Positions 35,615 through 43,758 of a stretch of DNA of 64,000 nt are shown here, piece after piece (within the stretch, counting starts at the first letter, position 1; every line of letters begins with the position of its first letter). Source of the stretch: Bhargavaea cecembensis DSE10. GTDB lineage: Bacteria; Bacillota; Bacilli; Bacillales_A; Planococcaceae. The position numbers and the translations under genes are program-made. Location of the stretch: the NCBI RefSeq assembly GCF_000348905.1, contig NZ_AOFT01000004.1, positions 153,034-217,033 of the forward strand. The letters are read 5' to 3'. The notes under the pieces are model-generated. The model was not told where the DNA came from and did no database searches. It saw only the letters and a list, made by a program, of their open reading frames with translations.

Positions 35615-36409
35615 TTGTCAACAAATAATTTGAATTTTAGAGAAAGCAAAGATTTTATCCAGTCCCTTGAGCGTGGGCTGATGGTCATACAAGCCTTTTC
35701 CGCAGAGACTCCTCAGCTTACGGTGAGCCAGGCTGCGGCCGCGACAAATCTGTCGCGCCCGGCCGTGAGGAGGATCCTTCTGACACTGGAGGCGCTCGGC
35801 TTCGCAGAGTCTGTGAATGGCATTTACTCGCTGACCGCACGTACACTCACTCTCGGATATGCCTATCTGTCCTCGAAAAACGTCTGGTCCCTCGCCCAGC
35901 CGTTCATGCGGGAATTCACGGACAAAACCGGCGAATCCTGTTCCATCTCCGTCCTGGACGGAAACGAAATTGTTTACGTAGCCCGTGTCCAGGCCAAGCG
36001 GATCATGCGGATCAACCTGGACGTCGGTTCCCGGCTTCCGGCCTATGCAACCTCTATGGGTCATATCCTCCTGGCCCATCAGCCGGAGGAAAAACTCGAG
36101 CCACTTCTGAATGACATTCCGCTCGAAGGCTTCACTTCAAACACTATTACCGACCGGGAATCCCTGAAGGCCGAACTGCAGGAAGTCAGGAAACGCGGAT
36201 GGGCCGGAGTGGACCAGCAGCTGGAAGAAGGACTGCGCTCCATCGCCGTCCCGATCCGGGTGGACGGCAAAGTCATCGCCGCCATCAACTGTTCGGCGCA
36301 TGCTGGACGCGTCGGCAGAGAAGAACTGAGAGGGTCCTATCTGGAATTGCTGAGGGAAACAGCCAAGGACATCAGCAAATCAATCGCCGCTTCCGGACAG
36401 TCGATATAA
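35615..36409 (+). CDS. IclR-family regulator of catechol/beta-ketoadipate genes
   Basis: A 264-residue regulator. The winged helix lies at about 12-75 (FIQSLERGLMVIQAF, LTVSQAAAATNLSRPAVRRI). The IclR ligand-binding domain follows (VGSRLPAYATSMGHILLA, GWAGVDQQLEEGLRSIAVPI). This domain order and length match PcaR/PcaU/CatR. The start is a TTG at 35615, preceded by AAAGGAG at nine bases. Divergent from catA, it probably responds to a pathway intermediate such as 3-oxoadipate or muconate (inference). A palindromic element follows the gene. Confidence 0.88.
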   Translation: MSTNNLNFRESKDFIQSLERGLMVIQAFSAETPQLTVSQAAAATNLSRPAVRRILLTLEALGFAESVNGIYSLTARTLTLGYAYLSSKNVWSLAQPFMREFTDKTGESCSISVLDGNEIVYVARVQAKRIMRINLDVGSRLPAYATSMGHILLAHQPEEKLEPLLNDIPLEGFTSNTITDRESLKAELQEVRKRGWAGVDQQLEEGLRSIAVPIRVDGKVIAAINCSAHAGRVGREELRGSYLELLRETAKDISKSIAASGQSI

Positions 36410-36424
36410 GAGTAAAAAAGAAAA

Positions 36425-36613
36425 GGGGCTGTCCGAAAACTCATATTCAGCACATGATATAGCAAACGGCACGGACGCCGGGAGACACCTGCGGGAAAAG
36501 CCGGGCTGTCGAGACCCGCTTTACGCGGGGCTCGGCGCCGGCCCGCGGTAAGCGACCAGAGTCCGTGCCGTTTGCTGTTTTTATCGCGTTAATGACTTAT
36601 TGGACAGCCTCTT
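36425..36613. repeat. nested palindromic interspersed element, copy 1
   Basis: The inner unit 36461-36576 has inverted ends AGCAAACGGCACGGAC and GTCCGTGCCGTTTGCT. The core has GAGACACCTGCGGGAAAAGC and two G+C-rich stems. An outer pair GGGGCTGTCC and GGACAGCC, with a T-run, makes the whole act as a terminator after iclR. Related copies lie at 46271 and 59397. Confidence 0.8.
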
Positions 36614-36711
36614 TTCCATATTTCCGATACTTATTTGCAAATACTTATCATGACCCATGTGATGGAAAATAGTTTAAAAAAGCACGGCATGCCTTGGCAC
36701 ACCGTGGATTC

Positions 36712-37494
36712 TCACGATAATGATTGGACATCTTCTGATGATGACACTTTTTTCTGCATCGCATTTTGATGAGTCACTTCTTCTTTCAGAACGGCATTTT
36801 CCGCCTGGATGGCGATCGTGTCTTTCTGCAGTTCCGGATGATTCCGGTATACCCACTTCAGCAACGGTTCCCGGAAGTGCCGGATCAGCACGCCAAGAAT
36901 CTTGCCGATAAAATAAGCCGCAATGACCGTGCCGATACCGATGGCTCCAAGTGAGCCGATCGAAATGAGGCAAACCAGTCCGGCTGCCACGACGTTCAGC
37001 AGGTCACTGGTGATCTTGGCCTGTCCGACAGGCCATTTTATTTTCTCGGCAATCACGGCCGTCAGTTCATCATAGGGCATAAGCGGGAATTTCACGCTCG
37101 TGTACCCGAGCAGGCCGACAGCAACCACAAACAAACTGATAATCAGGAACAGAACGCGCATCGCCATGGTTTCCGGAGCGGGGAAAACTTGGAGGAGATA
37201 AAGGGTGAAGTCCATAAAGAAGCCGAATAAAAAGGCGATGATCAGCTGAACGATGGCTTCCCTGACAATCAATCGTTTGCTGAGCACAACCTGAAGAACA
37301 ATAAACAGCATATTCGCTGCGATGGTCATCATGCCGACCGAAAAACCGGCCGAAAGTGAAAATGCGTAGGCGAGCGACGAGACCGGCGAAACACCCAGAT
37401 TGGCCTGAATGGAAAAACTGACGCCGAGTGAAAGGAAAAACAGCCCGACTACGTACAAAAGCAGTCGTTTCATGGTTACATTAATGTGTTGCAT
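36712..37494 (-). CDS. YczE/YitT-type integral membrane protein
   Basis: A 260-residue protein with five hydrophobic segments in the first 200 residues (KRLLLYVVGLFFLSLGVSFS first; GVSPVSSLAYAFSLSAGFSV and GIGTVIAAYFIGKILGVL later). A hydrophilic helical tail of about 50 residues follows (AENAVLKEEVTHQNAMQKK). Such proteins are poorly characterised. The neighbouring divergent LysR gene may control it, since the space between them is 115 bases and AT-rich. ATG at 37494 follows GAGAGGG. Confidence 0.75.
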   Translation of the reverse strand: MQHINVTMKRLLLYVVGLFFLSLGVSFSIQANLGVSPVSSLAYAFSLSAGFSVGMMTIAANMLFIVLQVVLSKRLIVREAIVQLIIAFLFGFFMDFTLYLLQVFPAPETMAMRVLFLIISLFVVAVGLLGYTSVKFPLMPYDELTAVIAEKIKWPVGQAKITSDLLNVVAAGLVCLISIGSLGAIGIGTVIAAYFIGKILGVLIRHFREPLLKWVYRNHPELQKDTIAIQAENAVLKEEVTHQNAMQKKVSSSEDVQSLS

Positions 37495-37609
37495 GACATC
37501 CCTCTCTGTTTTAGAACTGTATTGACTATGCTACCAGAAGTATTGTCATATGAAAAATATATATTTATGATTAATATGATATGTAATAATATATGATGGA
37601 GTGATTGAA

Positions 37610-38482
37610 ATGGATATCCGCCAACTGCAGTACTATAGGGAAATCGTCAGGCAAGGGAATATCACAAAAGCTGCAGAAGCCTTGAACATCGCCCAGCCCC
37701 CGCTGAGCCAACTGCTGAAACAGCTCGAGTCTGAGCTTGGGACCGTCCTGATTCACCGCTATCGCCAGAAATGGGAAGTGACGGAATCCGGCCGGCTGCT
37801 CTATGAGTACGCGGAACAGATGCTGAGTGAAATGGACGACGTGAAACGGCAAATCACCGAAATCGAAGCCGGCTCTGCTGGAACCGTGCGGATCGGTGTC
37901 TCCTCCGCCTGCTCCAATCTGCTGATCAGGTACATTGCACAATTCAGGGAAGCCTTCCCGAAAATCAGACTCGACATCGTCACCGGGGACTCCGAAGGAT
38001 TGCTGATCCAGCTAATGCAGCGCAAAATCGATCTGGCTCTGCTCCTCATGCCTGCCGATACTGAAAACTTTGAAACGAAAGCTTTGAAAACCGAGCCGGC
38101 CATCCTTATTACACCGAACCAATGGGCAGGGGCACTTTCGGAAAAACCGACTTTCCACGAAATCGCCCGGCTACCGTTCATCATGCTCGGCCCGATGGAA
38201 GGCTACTCCTTCCACAGCAAGGTTATCAACACATTCGACGTCCTCGGCCTGGAGCCGAATATCATCGCGGAATGCAAAGACATCCCGCTGATCGTCTCCC
38301 TCGTCAACCGCGGAATCGGCATCTCAATCATTCCGAGGATGCACTACTCCTCCCCATTCTTTGATAACCTGAACATTTATGAACTCCCTCAAATCGAATT
38401 CCAGGTAAAACCGGTCCTGATGAAATTAAAAGCCGCCCCGACATCCAGGGCGGCGGAGCAGTTTTGGGAGATGGTGGAATAG
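37610..38482 (+). CDS. LysR-family transcriptional regulator
   Basis: A 290-residue LTTR. The N-terminal helix-turn-helix is MDIRQLQYYREIV, then AAEALNIAQPPLSQLLKQLE. The C-terminal periplasmic-binding-like domain starts near 90 (GTVRIGVSSACSNLL). The ATG at 37610 is placed eight bases after GGAG; the GTG at 37601 is an alternative. It is divergent from the YczE/YitT-type gene, its most likely target. A strong bidirectional terminator follows. Confidence 0.88.
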   Translation: MDIRQLQYYREIVRQGNITKAAEALNIAQPPLSQLLKQLESELGTVLIHRYRQKWEVTESGRLLYEYAEQMLSEMDDVKRQITEIEAGSAGTVRIGVSSACSNLLIRYIAQFREAFPKIRLDIVTGDSEGLLIQLMQRKIDLALLLMPADTENFETKALKTEPAILITPNQWAGALSEKPTFHEIARLPFIMLGPMEGYSFHSKVINTFDVLGLEPNIIAECKDIPLIVSLVNRGIGISIIPRMHYSSPFFDNLNIYELPQIEFQVKPVLMKLKAAPTSRAAEQFWEMVE

Positions 38483-38490
38483 GTTAAATT

Positions 38491-38535
38491 AAACAGGAGG
38501 AGAAAACGGCCAGCGTTTTCTCCTCCTGTTTTCGT
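38491..38535. terminator. bidirectional terminator between LysR and the zinc-ribbon gene
   Basis: ACAGGAGGAGAAAACG pairs perfectly with CGTTTTCTCCTCCTGT. T-rich flanks lie on both strands. The two genes are convergent. Confidence 0.9.
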
Positions 38536-38545
38536 TTGGATGCTC

Positions 38546-38773
38546 TTACTCCACGTCCTCCTCATAATCCTTCGGCTCCAGATCATCGGGATTCGGATCG
38601 TACGGATCGGGCGGCTGGGTGTCATGCGGATCTTCGACATAGGTGCTTGGTCCGCCTGTCGGATTGGTTTCTTCGTCCGGTGTGATGCAGTCGGCACAGC
38701 GGTCGGGTTCAGAAGACTGGCCGGGGTCAAATTCTTTTCCGCATTCAACGCAGACCGGTTGCGGAGTGGTCAT
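38546..38773 (-). CDS. small acidic zinc-ribbon-like protein
   Basis: A 75-residue protein with two CxxC pairs in the first 30 residues (PVCVECGKEF and DRCADCIT). A proline- and aspartate-rich tail follows (DPHDTQPPDPYDPNP, then EPKDYEEDVE). The Cys pairs suggest a small zinc ribbon with a disordered acidic tail. ATG at 38773 is preceded by GGAGGCGAGCAGCC. No function is known to me. Confidence 0.65.
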   Translation of the reverse strand: MTTPQPVCVECGKEFDPGQSSEPDRCADCITPDEETNPTGGPSTYVEDPHDTQPPDPYDPNPDDLEPKDYEEDVE

Positions 38774-38854
38774 AGGCTGCTCGCCTCCAATTTGTCATTT
38801 TGGCTTTATTATGCGGATTCGGTAAGAATTTTAACCGGCAATATAGAAGCATTC

Positions 38855-38881
38855 AAAAAGCGGCACTCCGAGGAGCGCCGC
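38855..38881 (-). terminator. terminator after the GGDEF gene
   Basis: Minus strand GCGGCGCTCC, loop TC, GGAGTGCCGC, TTTTT, 18 bases past the stop at 38899. Confidence 0.75.
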
Positions 38882-38898
38882 CTGATCAGTTTACTAAT

Positions 38899-39450
38899 TT
38901 ATACGAAATGGTCTGCTTTCCTCCGGTGTTTGTCCGCATACATACAGCAATCCGCCAATCCGAGGAGTTCTTCATAGGTCCGCCCGTCTTCCGGAAACTT
39001 TGCGGAGCCGATCGAAACGCCAATACGAAGGTCGCCGATTTTCAGTTTATCCTCTTGTTCGAATCCAAGAAGGATACGTTCATGAACCGTTTCGATATCC
39101 TGTCCAGTGTCGGCGATCAATGCGAACTCGTCGCCTCCGAGCCGGTACACTTGGGCATCCAGCCCGGCCGCTATTTCAAGGACTGAAGCAACCTCCCTGA
39201 GCAGCCGGTCACCGGCAAGATGGCCAAATTGGTCATTTACTTGCTTGAACCGGTCCAAATCAAGATAGAGAAGTCCAAATGCTTTACCCGTGTCGAGCCG
39301 CTTCTGCATCTCTTCCTTGAATGCCCGGTAGTTCAGCAAGCCCGTCAGTGCATCCATGTAAACGAGTTCCCGGAGTCTCTGAAGCTCTTTTTCCAGCATG
39401 ATCAACTTTTGTCCGCAAGGTCCTTGTAGTGCCTGATACGCCATGTCCAT
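38899..39450 (-). CDS. GGDEF-domain diguanylate cyclase
   Basis: A 183-residue protein made of a short coiled N-terminus (KLIMLEKELQRLRELVYMDA) and one GGDEF domain. DALTGLLNYRAF, LYLDLDRFKQVNDQFGH and the intact active-site loop RLGGDEFAL are present, so it should make cyclic di-GMP. There is no membrane segment, and the only possible sensor is the coiled start. I take the ATG at 39450 after GGGGACGG; the frame is open to 39528. It is the third gene of a small operon with two unknown proteins. Confidence 0.85.
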   Translation of the reverse strand: MDMAYQALQGPCGQKLIMLEKELQRLRELVYMDALTGLLNYRAFKEEMQKRLDTGKAFGLLYLDLDRFKQVNDQFGHLAGDRLLREVASVLEIAAGLDAQVYRLGGDEFALIADTGQDIETVHERILLGFEQEDKLKIGDLRIGVSIGSAKFPEDGRTYEELLGLADCCMYADKHRRKADHFV

Positions 39451-39501
39451 ACCCGCCGTCCCCTTTTTCGATTTTCTCTTTGTCTGAACACATTCGGGCA
39501 G

Positions 39502-39526
39502 AAAAAAAGACCGTCTTAAAACGATC
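39502..39526 (-). terminator. weak terminator at the end of the 75-residue gene
   Basis: Minus strand GATCGT, loop, ACGGTC, then TTTTTTT, overlapping the stop codon at 39525. Read-through into the GGDEF gene is likely. Confidence 0.45.
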
Positions 39527-39752
39527 ATTGCAATGCGCTGATGGCGTGCTCAAGTAATTCAATGTCCTCGACGATCTTCAGTTGCAGTTCAGCATCCTGG
39601 CACTGTTCCAAATCTATATATAATCGCAAAAGTTCATAGGAAAACATCTGGTATTCGGCGGAATGTTCCAATCTCGGCGTTACCTCCATGGTGGTACTTT
39701 CTAACCATTCTATTCCCATATAACAAGGGAGCAAAACCATTTTTTTCATCAT
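39525..39752 (-). CDS. small protein of unknown function (75 residues)
   Basis: I do not recognise it. The start is one of the two adjacent ATGs at 39752/39749, preceded by AGGGGGG. The second half is an acidic amphipathic helix region (YELLRLYIDLEQCQDAELQL). It overlaps or abuts the gene at 39779-40003 and precedes the GGDEF gene, so it may be a partner or regulator of the cyclase; this is a guess from position. Confidence 0.5.
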   Translation of the reverse strand: MMKKMVLLPCYMGIEWLESTTMEVTPRLEHSAEYQMFSYELLRLYIDLEQCQDAELQLKIVEDIELLEHAISALQ

Positions 39753-39778
39753 CAGACAAGCCCCCCTGGAACTCATGG

Positions 39779-40003
39779 TCATTCAGTAAAGCAGAACGTC
39801 CGCCGAAAAGTTGGCTTGCCTGAATCCGCCATGACCGCCTCGGCCTTCACTGGCTTTTTGCATCGCCTTCTCTCCGCTAGGATACGGGCAAATTCATGGG
39901 CGCTCTCGCTTTCCAGCAGCGCCCTTGTTTCTCCGCCCAGGATCACAATGAAAAGTCCATCGTCCCGCCAACCTGTTTCGATGATACTGAACCGCCCCGT
40001 CAT
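39779..40003 (-). CDS. small protein of unknown function (74 residues)
   Basis: I do not recognise it. It opens with TGRFSIIETGWRDDGLFIVI, ends basic, and has SESAHEFARILAERRRCKK in the middle. The ATG at 40003 follows AGGGGG at eight bases. A good promoter lies 73 bases upstream (40076-40104). It is the first gene of the operon that ends with the GGDEF gene. Confidence 0.5.
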   Translation of the reverse strand: MTGRFSIIETGWRDDGLFIVILGGETRALLESESAHEFARILAERRRCKKPVKAEAVMADSGKPTFRRTFCFTE

Positions 40004-40075
40004 CCTGTCATACCCCCTGTGCAAAGAAGAACACCCGACTACACATATTCAATATAATGTAAATTTAATAAGTAT

Positions 40076-40104
40076 ATTCTACTCCTGCTTGCAAAACCTT
40101 ACAA
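40076..40104 (-). promoter_or_regulatory. promoter of the small-protein/GGDEF operon
   Basis: Minus strand TTGTAA (40104-40099), 17-base spacer, TAGAAT (40081-40076). Confidence 0.55.
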
Positions 40105-40179
40105 TGGTTTCTTTTAGACAAATAACGACAAAACTCCCATGAACGAAGCGATAATGCATACCATTCCCTCAAAACAGGA

Positions 40180-40276
40180 CTTCCCCCGCCCTTTATCGAA
40201 AGTGTTCGGTAACCGGCAAGGCGGACCAACAGCATGACCACCTCTGCAACCGGGCCGCTCCTACCGGTCATTTTTT
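40180..40276 (+). promoter_or_regulatory. possible structured leader upstream of the class V aminotransferase
   Basis: CCGCCCTT (about 40186) can pair with AAGGCGG around an inner stem, and ACCGG/CCGGT near 40250-40270 is followed by TTTTTT before the ribosome site. It could be an attenuator or riboswitch-like leader. I do not recognise any known class. Confidence 0.25.
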
Positions 40277-40298
40277 ATCAAACAGGAGGCGCACGCAC

Positions 40299-41555
40299 AT
40301 GACAGCATATCCGATTGATGAGATACGAAAGCAGTTTCCGGCCCTCGGGCGGACGTATAATGGCAAGCCCGTCGTGTTCCTGGACGGCCCCGGAGGTTCC
40401 CAGGTCGTAAAGGGCGCGATGGATGCGATGATCGCGTATATGACAAACGGCAATGCCAATCTGCACGGCCAGTTCCCGACGAGCCGGGAGACGGAGGCGA
40501 TGATCCGGGAAAGCCGGGAAGCCGTGGCGGACCTGGTGAATGCACAGCCGGACGAAGTCGCGTTCGGGCAAAATGCCACCTCGCTTGCCTTTTCGATCGC
40601 CCGGGCATTAAGCAGGGATTGGAAGCCGGGCGATGAGATTGTCCTGACCGAGATAGATCATCCGGCGAACATCGACCCATGGCTGTCAGCGGCTGAGGAC
40701 AAAGGCGTGAAGGTGAACTGGATTCCTGTGGACAGCGAAACGCTCACGCTGGATCTGTCCGATCTGGACAAGCTCATCAGCAGCCGCACACGGCTCTTGG
40801 CCGTGACGCTTGCATCCAATGCCGTCGGAACGATTCCGGATATCCGGCCGATCATCAAGAAGGCAAGAGAAGCCGGCGCGCTCATTGCGGTCGATGCCGT
40901 CCACGCGGTGCCCCACTTCGCCATCGACCGAGAGGAACTCGACGCGGACTTCCTGCTATTCTCCGCCTACAAGTTCTTCGGGCCGCATATCGGGATGGCC
41001 GTCATCCGCTCATCCGTCTTCAAGGAACTGAAGCCCTATAAGGTCGCGCCGTCCGATGCCCATTATCCGGATAACCTTCAGACCGGCACCCAGAACTTTG
41101 CCGGCATCTCTGGGGTCCAAGCATCTATCGGGTTTATTGAAAGTCTGGGGACAGGCAACACCCGGCGCGAACGGATCCTCGACGGCTACCGCAGAATCGA
41201 GGAACACGAAAATGCCCTTGCCGATAAAATTCGGAAAGAGCTCGCTGCCATTGATGGCATCTGCCTCTACCAGGCACCCGACACGGTCGCCAAAACGCCC
41301 ACTTTCGCGTTTACCGCAGACGGTCTGTCCCCTGCCGAGTTCAGCCGGCGGATGGCTGATGAGTATTCCATCTTCGTGGCGGACGGGCACTTTTATGCCA
41401 CCCGCCTTGCCGAGCGGGCCGGCGTGCACGATTCGGGTTGCTGGATCCGTGCGGGACTCGCGCCATATAATACCGAGTTTGAAATCGACCGGTTCCTCGA
41501 GGCGACCCGGGCAATCGTCCGCACCCCTGCCCTGCAGGCAGGAGGCCGAGCGTAA
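40299..41555 (+). CDS. cysteine-desulfurase-like class V aminotransferase (VC1184-type)
   Basis: A 418-residue PLP enzyme of fold type I. The PLP Lys is in LFSAYKFFGPHIG (about 228), with the conserved His and Asp in LTEIDHPAN and IAVDAVHAVPH. The SufS loop that carries the catalytic Cys reads RAGLAPYNT here, with no Cys, so sulfur transfer by the usual route is doubtful. ATG at 40299 follows AGGAGG. Its stop overlaps the start of the M20 hydrolase gene (TAATG), so both likely serve one pathway, perhaps release and processing of an acylated or modified amino acid (inference). Confidence 0.8.
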   Translation: MTAYPIDEIRKQFPALGRTYNGKPVVFLDGPGGSQVVKGAMDAMIAYMTNGNANLHGQFPTSRETEAMIRESREAVADLVNAQPDEVAFGQNATSLAFSIARALSRDWKPGDEIVLTEIDHPANIDPWLSAAEDKGVKVNWIPVDSETLTLDLSDLDKLISSRTRLLAVTLASNAVGTIPDIRPIIKKAREAGALIAVDAVHAVPHFAIDREELDADFLLFSAYKFFGPHIGMAVIRSSVFKELKPYKVAPSDAHYPDNLQTGTQNFAGISGVQASIGFIESLGTGNTRRERILDGYRRIEEHENALADKIRKELAAIDGICLYQAPDTVAKTPTFAFTADGLSPAEFSRRMADEYSIFVADGHFYATRLAERAGVHDSGCWIRAGLAPYNTEFEIDRFLEATRAIVRTPALQAGGRA

Positions 41556-42745
41556 TGGTCACACGGGACACGATCGATCATGCCGCAGACCGGATCCGTC
41601 AGAAAGTGATCGGCTGGCGCAGGCACCTGCACCAGTACCCCGAGCTGTCATTCGAAGAGCACGAGACTGCCCGCTTTGTCGAGGAGACGCTCAAGACGTT
41701 TTCCGGCCTGGAGGTAACCCGCCCCACTCCGACAAGCGTGCTGGCCCGGCTGATCGGCAGCAAACCCGGAAAGACGCTTGCCATCCGTGCCGACATGGAC
41801 GCCCTGCCGATCCAGGAGGAAAACGAGGTCAAATACAAATCGATCCATCCCGGCAACATGCACGCCTGCGGACACGACGGGCACACCGCCATGCTGCTCG
41901 GCACGGCCAACATCTTGGCCGGCATGAAGGACGATTTGAATGGAGAAATCCGGTTCATCTTCCAGCACGGTGAGGAACAGCTGCCGGGCGGAGCCGATGA
42001 ACTGGTCCAAGTCGGCGTCATGGAGAACGTGGACGCCGTCATCGGTGCCCACCTGTGGGCACCGATTGAGACAGGAAAGGTGTTCACGAAAAGCGGTCCG
42101 CTTATGGCGGCCGCCGATATTTTCCGCATCCGGATCAACGGGCGCGGCGGCCATTCCGCTGTTCCCCATGAGACGGTCGATGCGCTTGCCATCGGCACCC
42201 AGGTAGTCGGCAACCTGCAGCACATTCTGTCGCGGCAGACTGACCCGTTTGAAACACTCGTCGTCTCCGTCACCAAATTCACAGCCGGCACGTCCCACAG
42301 CATCATTCCTGACACCGCCGAAATCACCGGCTCCGTCCGCTCCTTTAATGAAGACGTGCGGAAGCAGGTTCCCAAGCAGATGGAACGGATCATCAAGGGC
42401 GTCACGGACGCGCATGGCGCGATGTATGAACTCGATTATGAATACGGCTACCGCCCTGTCATGAACGAGGAGAACATCACCGGGCTGATGGAAACGACCA
42501 TCACGGACACACTTGGGGCAGATGCCCTTCTTCGGCTGAACCCGATGATGATCAGCGAAGACTTCTCCCGCTACCAGCAGGAAGCTCCCGGCTGCTTTAT
42601 CCTGATCGGGGCAGGCAATGCGGAAAAAGGCATCACCTACCCCCATCACCATCCGAAGTTTGAGATGGATGAGGAAGCGCTGGATATCGGCGTGAGGCTG
42701 TTTGTCGGAGCGGCACTGGCGTTTTTGGAAGGAATACAAACATGA
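41555..42745 (+). CDS. M20-family amidohydrolase (N-acyl-amino-acid/hippurate hydrolase type)
   Basis: A 396-residue metallopeptidase-fold amidohydrolase. The metal and catalytic residues are present: AIRADMDALPIQEE, MHACGHDGHTAML, FQHGEEQLPGGA and the insertion domain with NGRGGHSAVPHETVD. Related enzymes split N-acylated or benzoylated amino acids. It is translationally coupled to the class V aminotransferase by one shared base. Confidence 0.88.
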   Translation: MVTRDTIDHAADRIRQKVIGWRRHLHQYPELSFEEHETARFVEETLKTFSGLEVTRPTPTSVLARLIGSKPGKTLAIRADMDALPIQEENEVKYKSIHPGNMHACGHDGHTAMLLGTANILAGMKDDLNGEIRFIFQHGEEQLPGGADELVQVGVMENVDAVIGAHLWAPIETGKVFTKSGPLMAAADIFRIRINGRGGHSAVPHETVDALAIGTQVVGNLQHILSRQTDPFETLVVSVTKFTAGTSHSIIPDTAEITGSVRSFNEDVRKQVPKQMERIIKGVTDAHGAMYELDYEYGYRPVMNEENITGLMETTITDTLGADALLRLNPMMISEDFSRYQQEAPGCFILIGAGNAEKGITYPHHHPKFEMDEEALDIGVRLFVGAALAFLEGIQT

Positions 42746-42749
42746 GGCG

Positions 42750-42958
42750 AAAAGAGGCATTGGCGGAGTGAGATAAAGGGCACTCGCAGATTGGAAAGGG
42801 GCACTGGTCTGGCGAAAAGAGGCACTCGCGCCGCGAATAGAAGCACTCGGCACTCGGCCCCCGCTGCCATACCCACCGTCCCCCCTAGAAGCCGGGACAG
42901 CCTTTCATTCATGCGACCAAGAAAAAGGGATTGGAGCCGGCGCTCCAATCCCTTTTTC
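42750..42958. repeat. left copy of the repeat/terminator segment flanking the RelA/SpoT module
   Basis: It has family B units (GGCACTCG cores at 21-22 bases, 42750-42858), then a spacer with GCCGGGACAGCCTTTCATTC, then the terminator at 42922-42957. The segment at 44321-44516 has the same parts in the same order and is clearly homologous. Confidence 0.75.
42922..42957. terminator. terminator after the M20 hydrolase (duplicated at 44485)
   Basis: AAAAAGGGATTGGAGC, loop CGGC, GCTCCAATCCCTTTTT: a perfect stem with A/T runs on both sides. Confidence 0.9.
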
Positions 42959-43001
42959 ACTGTAAACACAACCTACAAGTGCTTCCTAGACAATTAAATG
43001 A

Positions 43002-43007
43002 TATAAT
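43002..43007 (+). promoter_or_regulatory. candidate -10 box of the RelA/SpoT module
   Basis: TATAAT about 30 bases before the GTG start. No clear -35 box is visible. Confidence 0.35.
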
Positions 43008-43036
43008 AATCATAACAACTCAACGGGGTGTTCAAT

Positions 43037-43750
43037 GTGCTGCCATTTCATATATTATGGGAAGCAATTGTAACCTCTTATAAAACTAACCAAACCACTA
43101 TTAACTTTGCAAAAAAGCATAAGGTTATAGAAGATGATTTGGTCTCTTCAATCATTCAAGCAAAGGATGACGTCATCTTCGAGTTCCTAGACTTATTTAC
43201 TTCTCTTGAGGAAGAATTTAATAGTATTTATACAGACACAGACTTCTTATTCCGGTTCAAACAGGACGACTCCCTGACCACTAAATTGAAAGCCCAGTCC
43301 GAAACACGTCAGCTCTATAAAATATGTAATGATGTGATTGGATTTCGTTTCATTATCAAAACTAAATCAGATGATTTGCTTTCGATTGCCGAAGAATTTA
43401 TAAAGAATTGTCCTAATGACCTTTCATGCAGAATACATGATCAAAGTGGCGGAAAAGCACAAAATGATGGATATAAAGGGTTTCACGTCTATGTAAGAAA
43501 TCATCAGAACAATGCCTTCCCAATCGAAATTCAATTTTGGACACGAACGGATGCATTGTTGAATGATTATCTACATGGAAATGTGTATAAAGCCGAAGAA
43601 CGCGACAAACTAATTGCATATGCTGTAGAGTTGCGTGACTGGCTGAAGAAACTTCCAGTTCCGCCCGAAGACAGTGAAATTAAGTCTTATGAAGACTATC
43701 TATACGAAAAAGCTTATTCAATGACTTTCGGTTATGAACGGGAGGAGTGA
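43037..43750 (+). CDS. RelA/SpoT-domain alarmone-synthetase-like protein (possible toxSAS toxin)
   Basis: A 237-residue protein with one RelA/SpoT synthetase domain. It has RFKQDDSLTTKL (ATP-binding R-x-K, about 75), CNDVIGFRFII (metal Asp), DGYKGFHVYV (G-loop Tyr) and FPIEIQFWT (catalytic Glu), aligning with RVK, DIAGLR, GYRSYH and VEIQIRT of B. subtilis YjbM/RelQ. The usual Arg of the last motif is Trp here. There is no hydrolase, TGS or ACT domain. The N-terminal ~70 residues are unlike YjbM. I take GTG at 43037 after GGGGTG (GTG at 43028 is possible). The gene is AT-rich against its surroundings and coupled to a small ORF, as in toxSAS toxin-antitoxin pairs. Confidence 0.75.
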   Translation: MLPFHILWEAIVTSYKTNQTTINFAKKHKVIEDDLVSSIIQAKDDVIFEFLDLFTSLEEEFNSIYTDTDFLFRFKQDDSLTTKLKAQSETRQLYKICNDVIGFRFIIKTKSDDLLSIAEEFIKNCPNDLSCRIHDQSGGKAQNDGYKGFHVYVRNHQNNAFPIEIQFWTRTDALLNDYLHGNVYKAEERDKLIAYAVELRDWLKKLPVPPEDSEIKSYEDYLYEKAYSMTFGYEREE

Positions 43751-43758
43751 ATCTTAAT

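Noticed and set aside
40065..40271. Minus-strand frame of 68 codons upstream of the small-protein operon
   Set aside because: It overlaps the promoter at 40076-40104 and has no convincing start or similarity.
40180..40276. SAM (S-box) riboswitch because of the AACCGGCAA string
   Set aside because: The other conserved S-box segments and the fold are missing.
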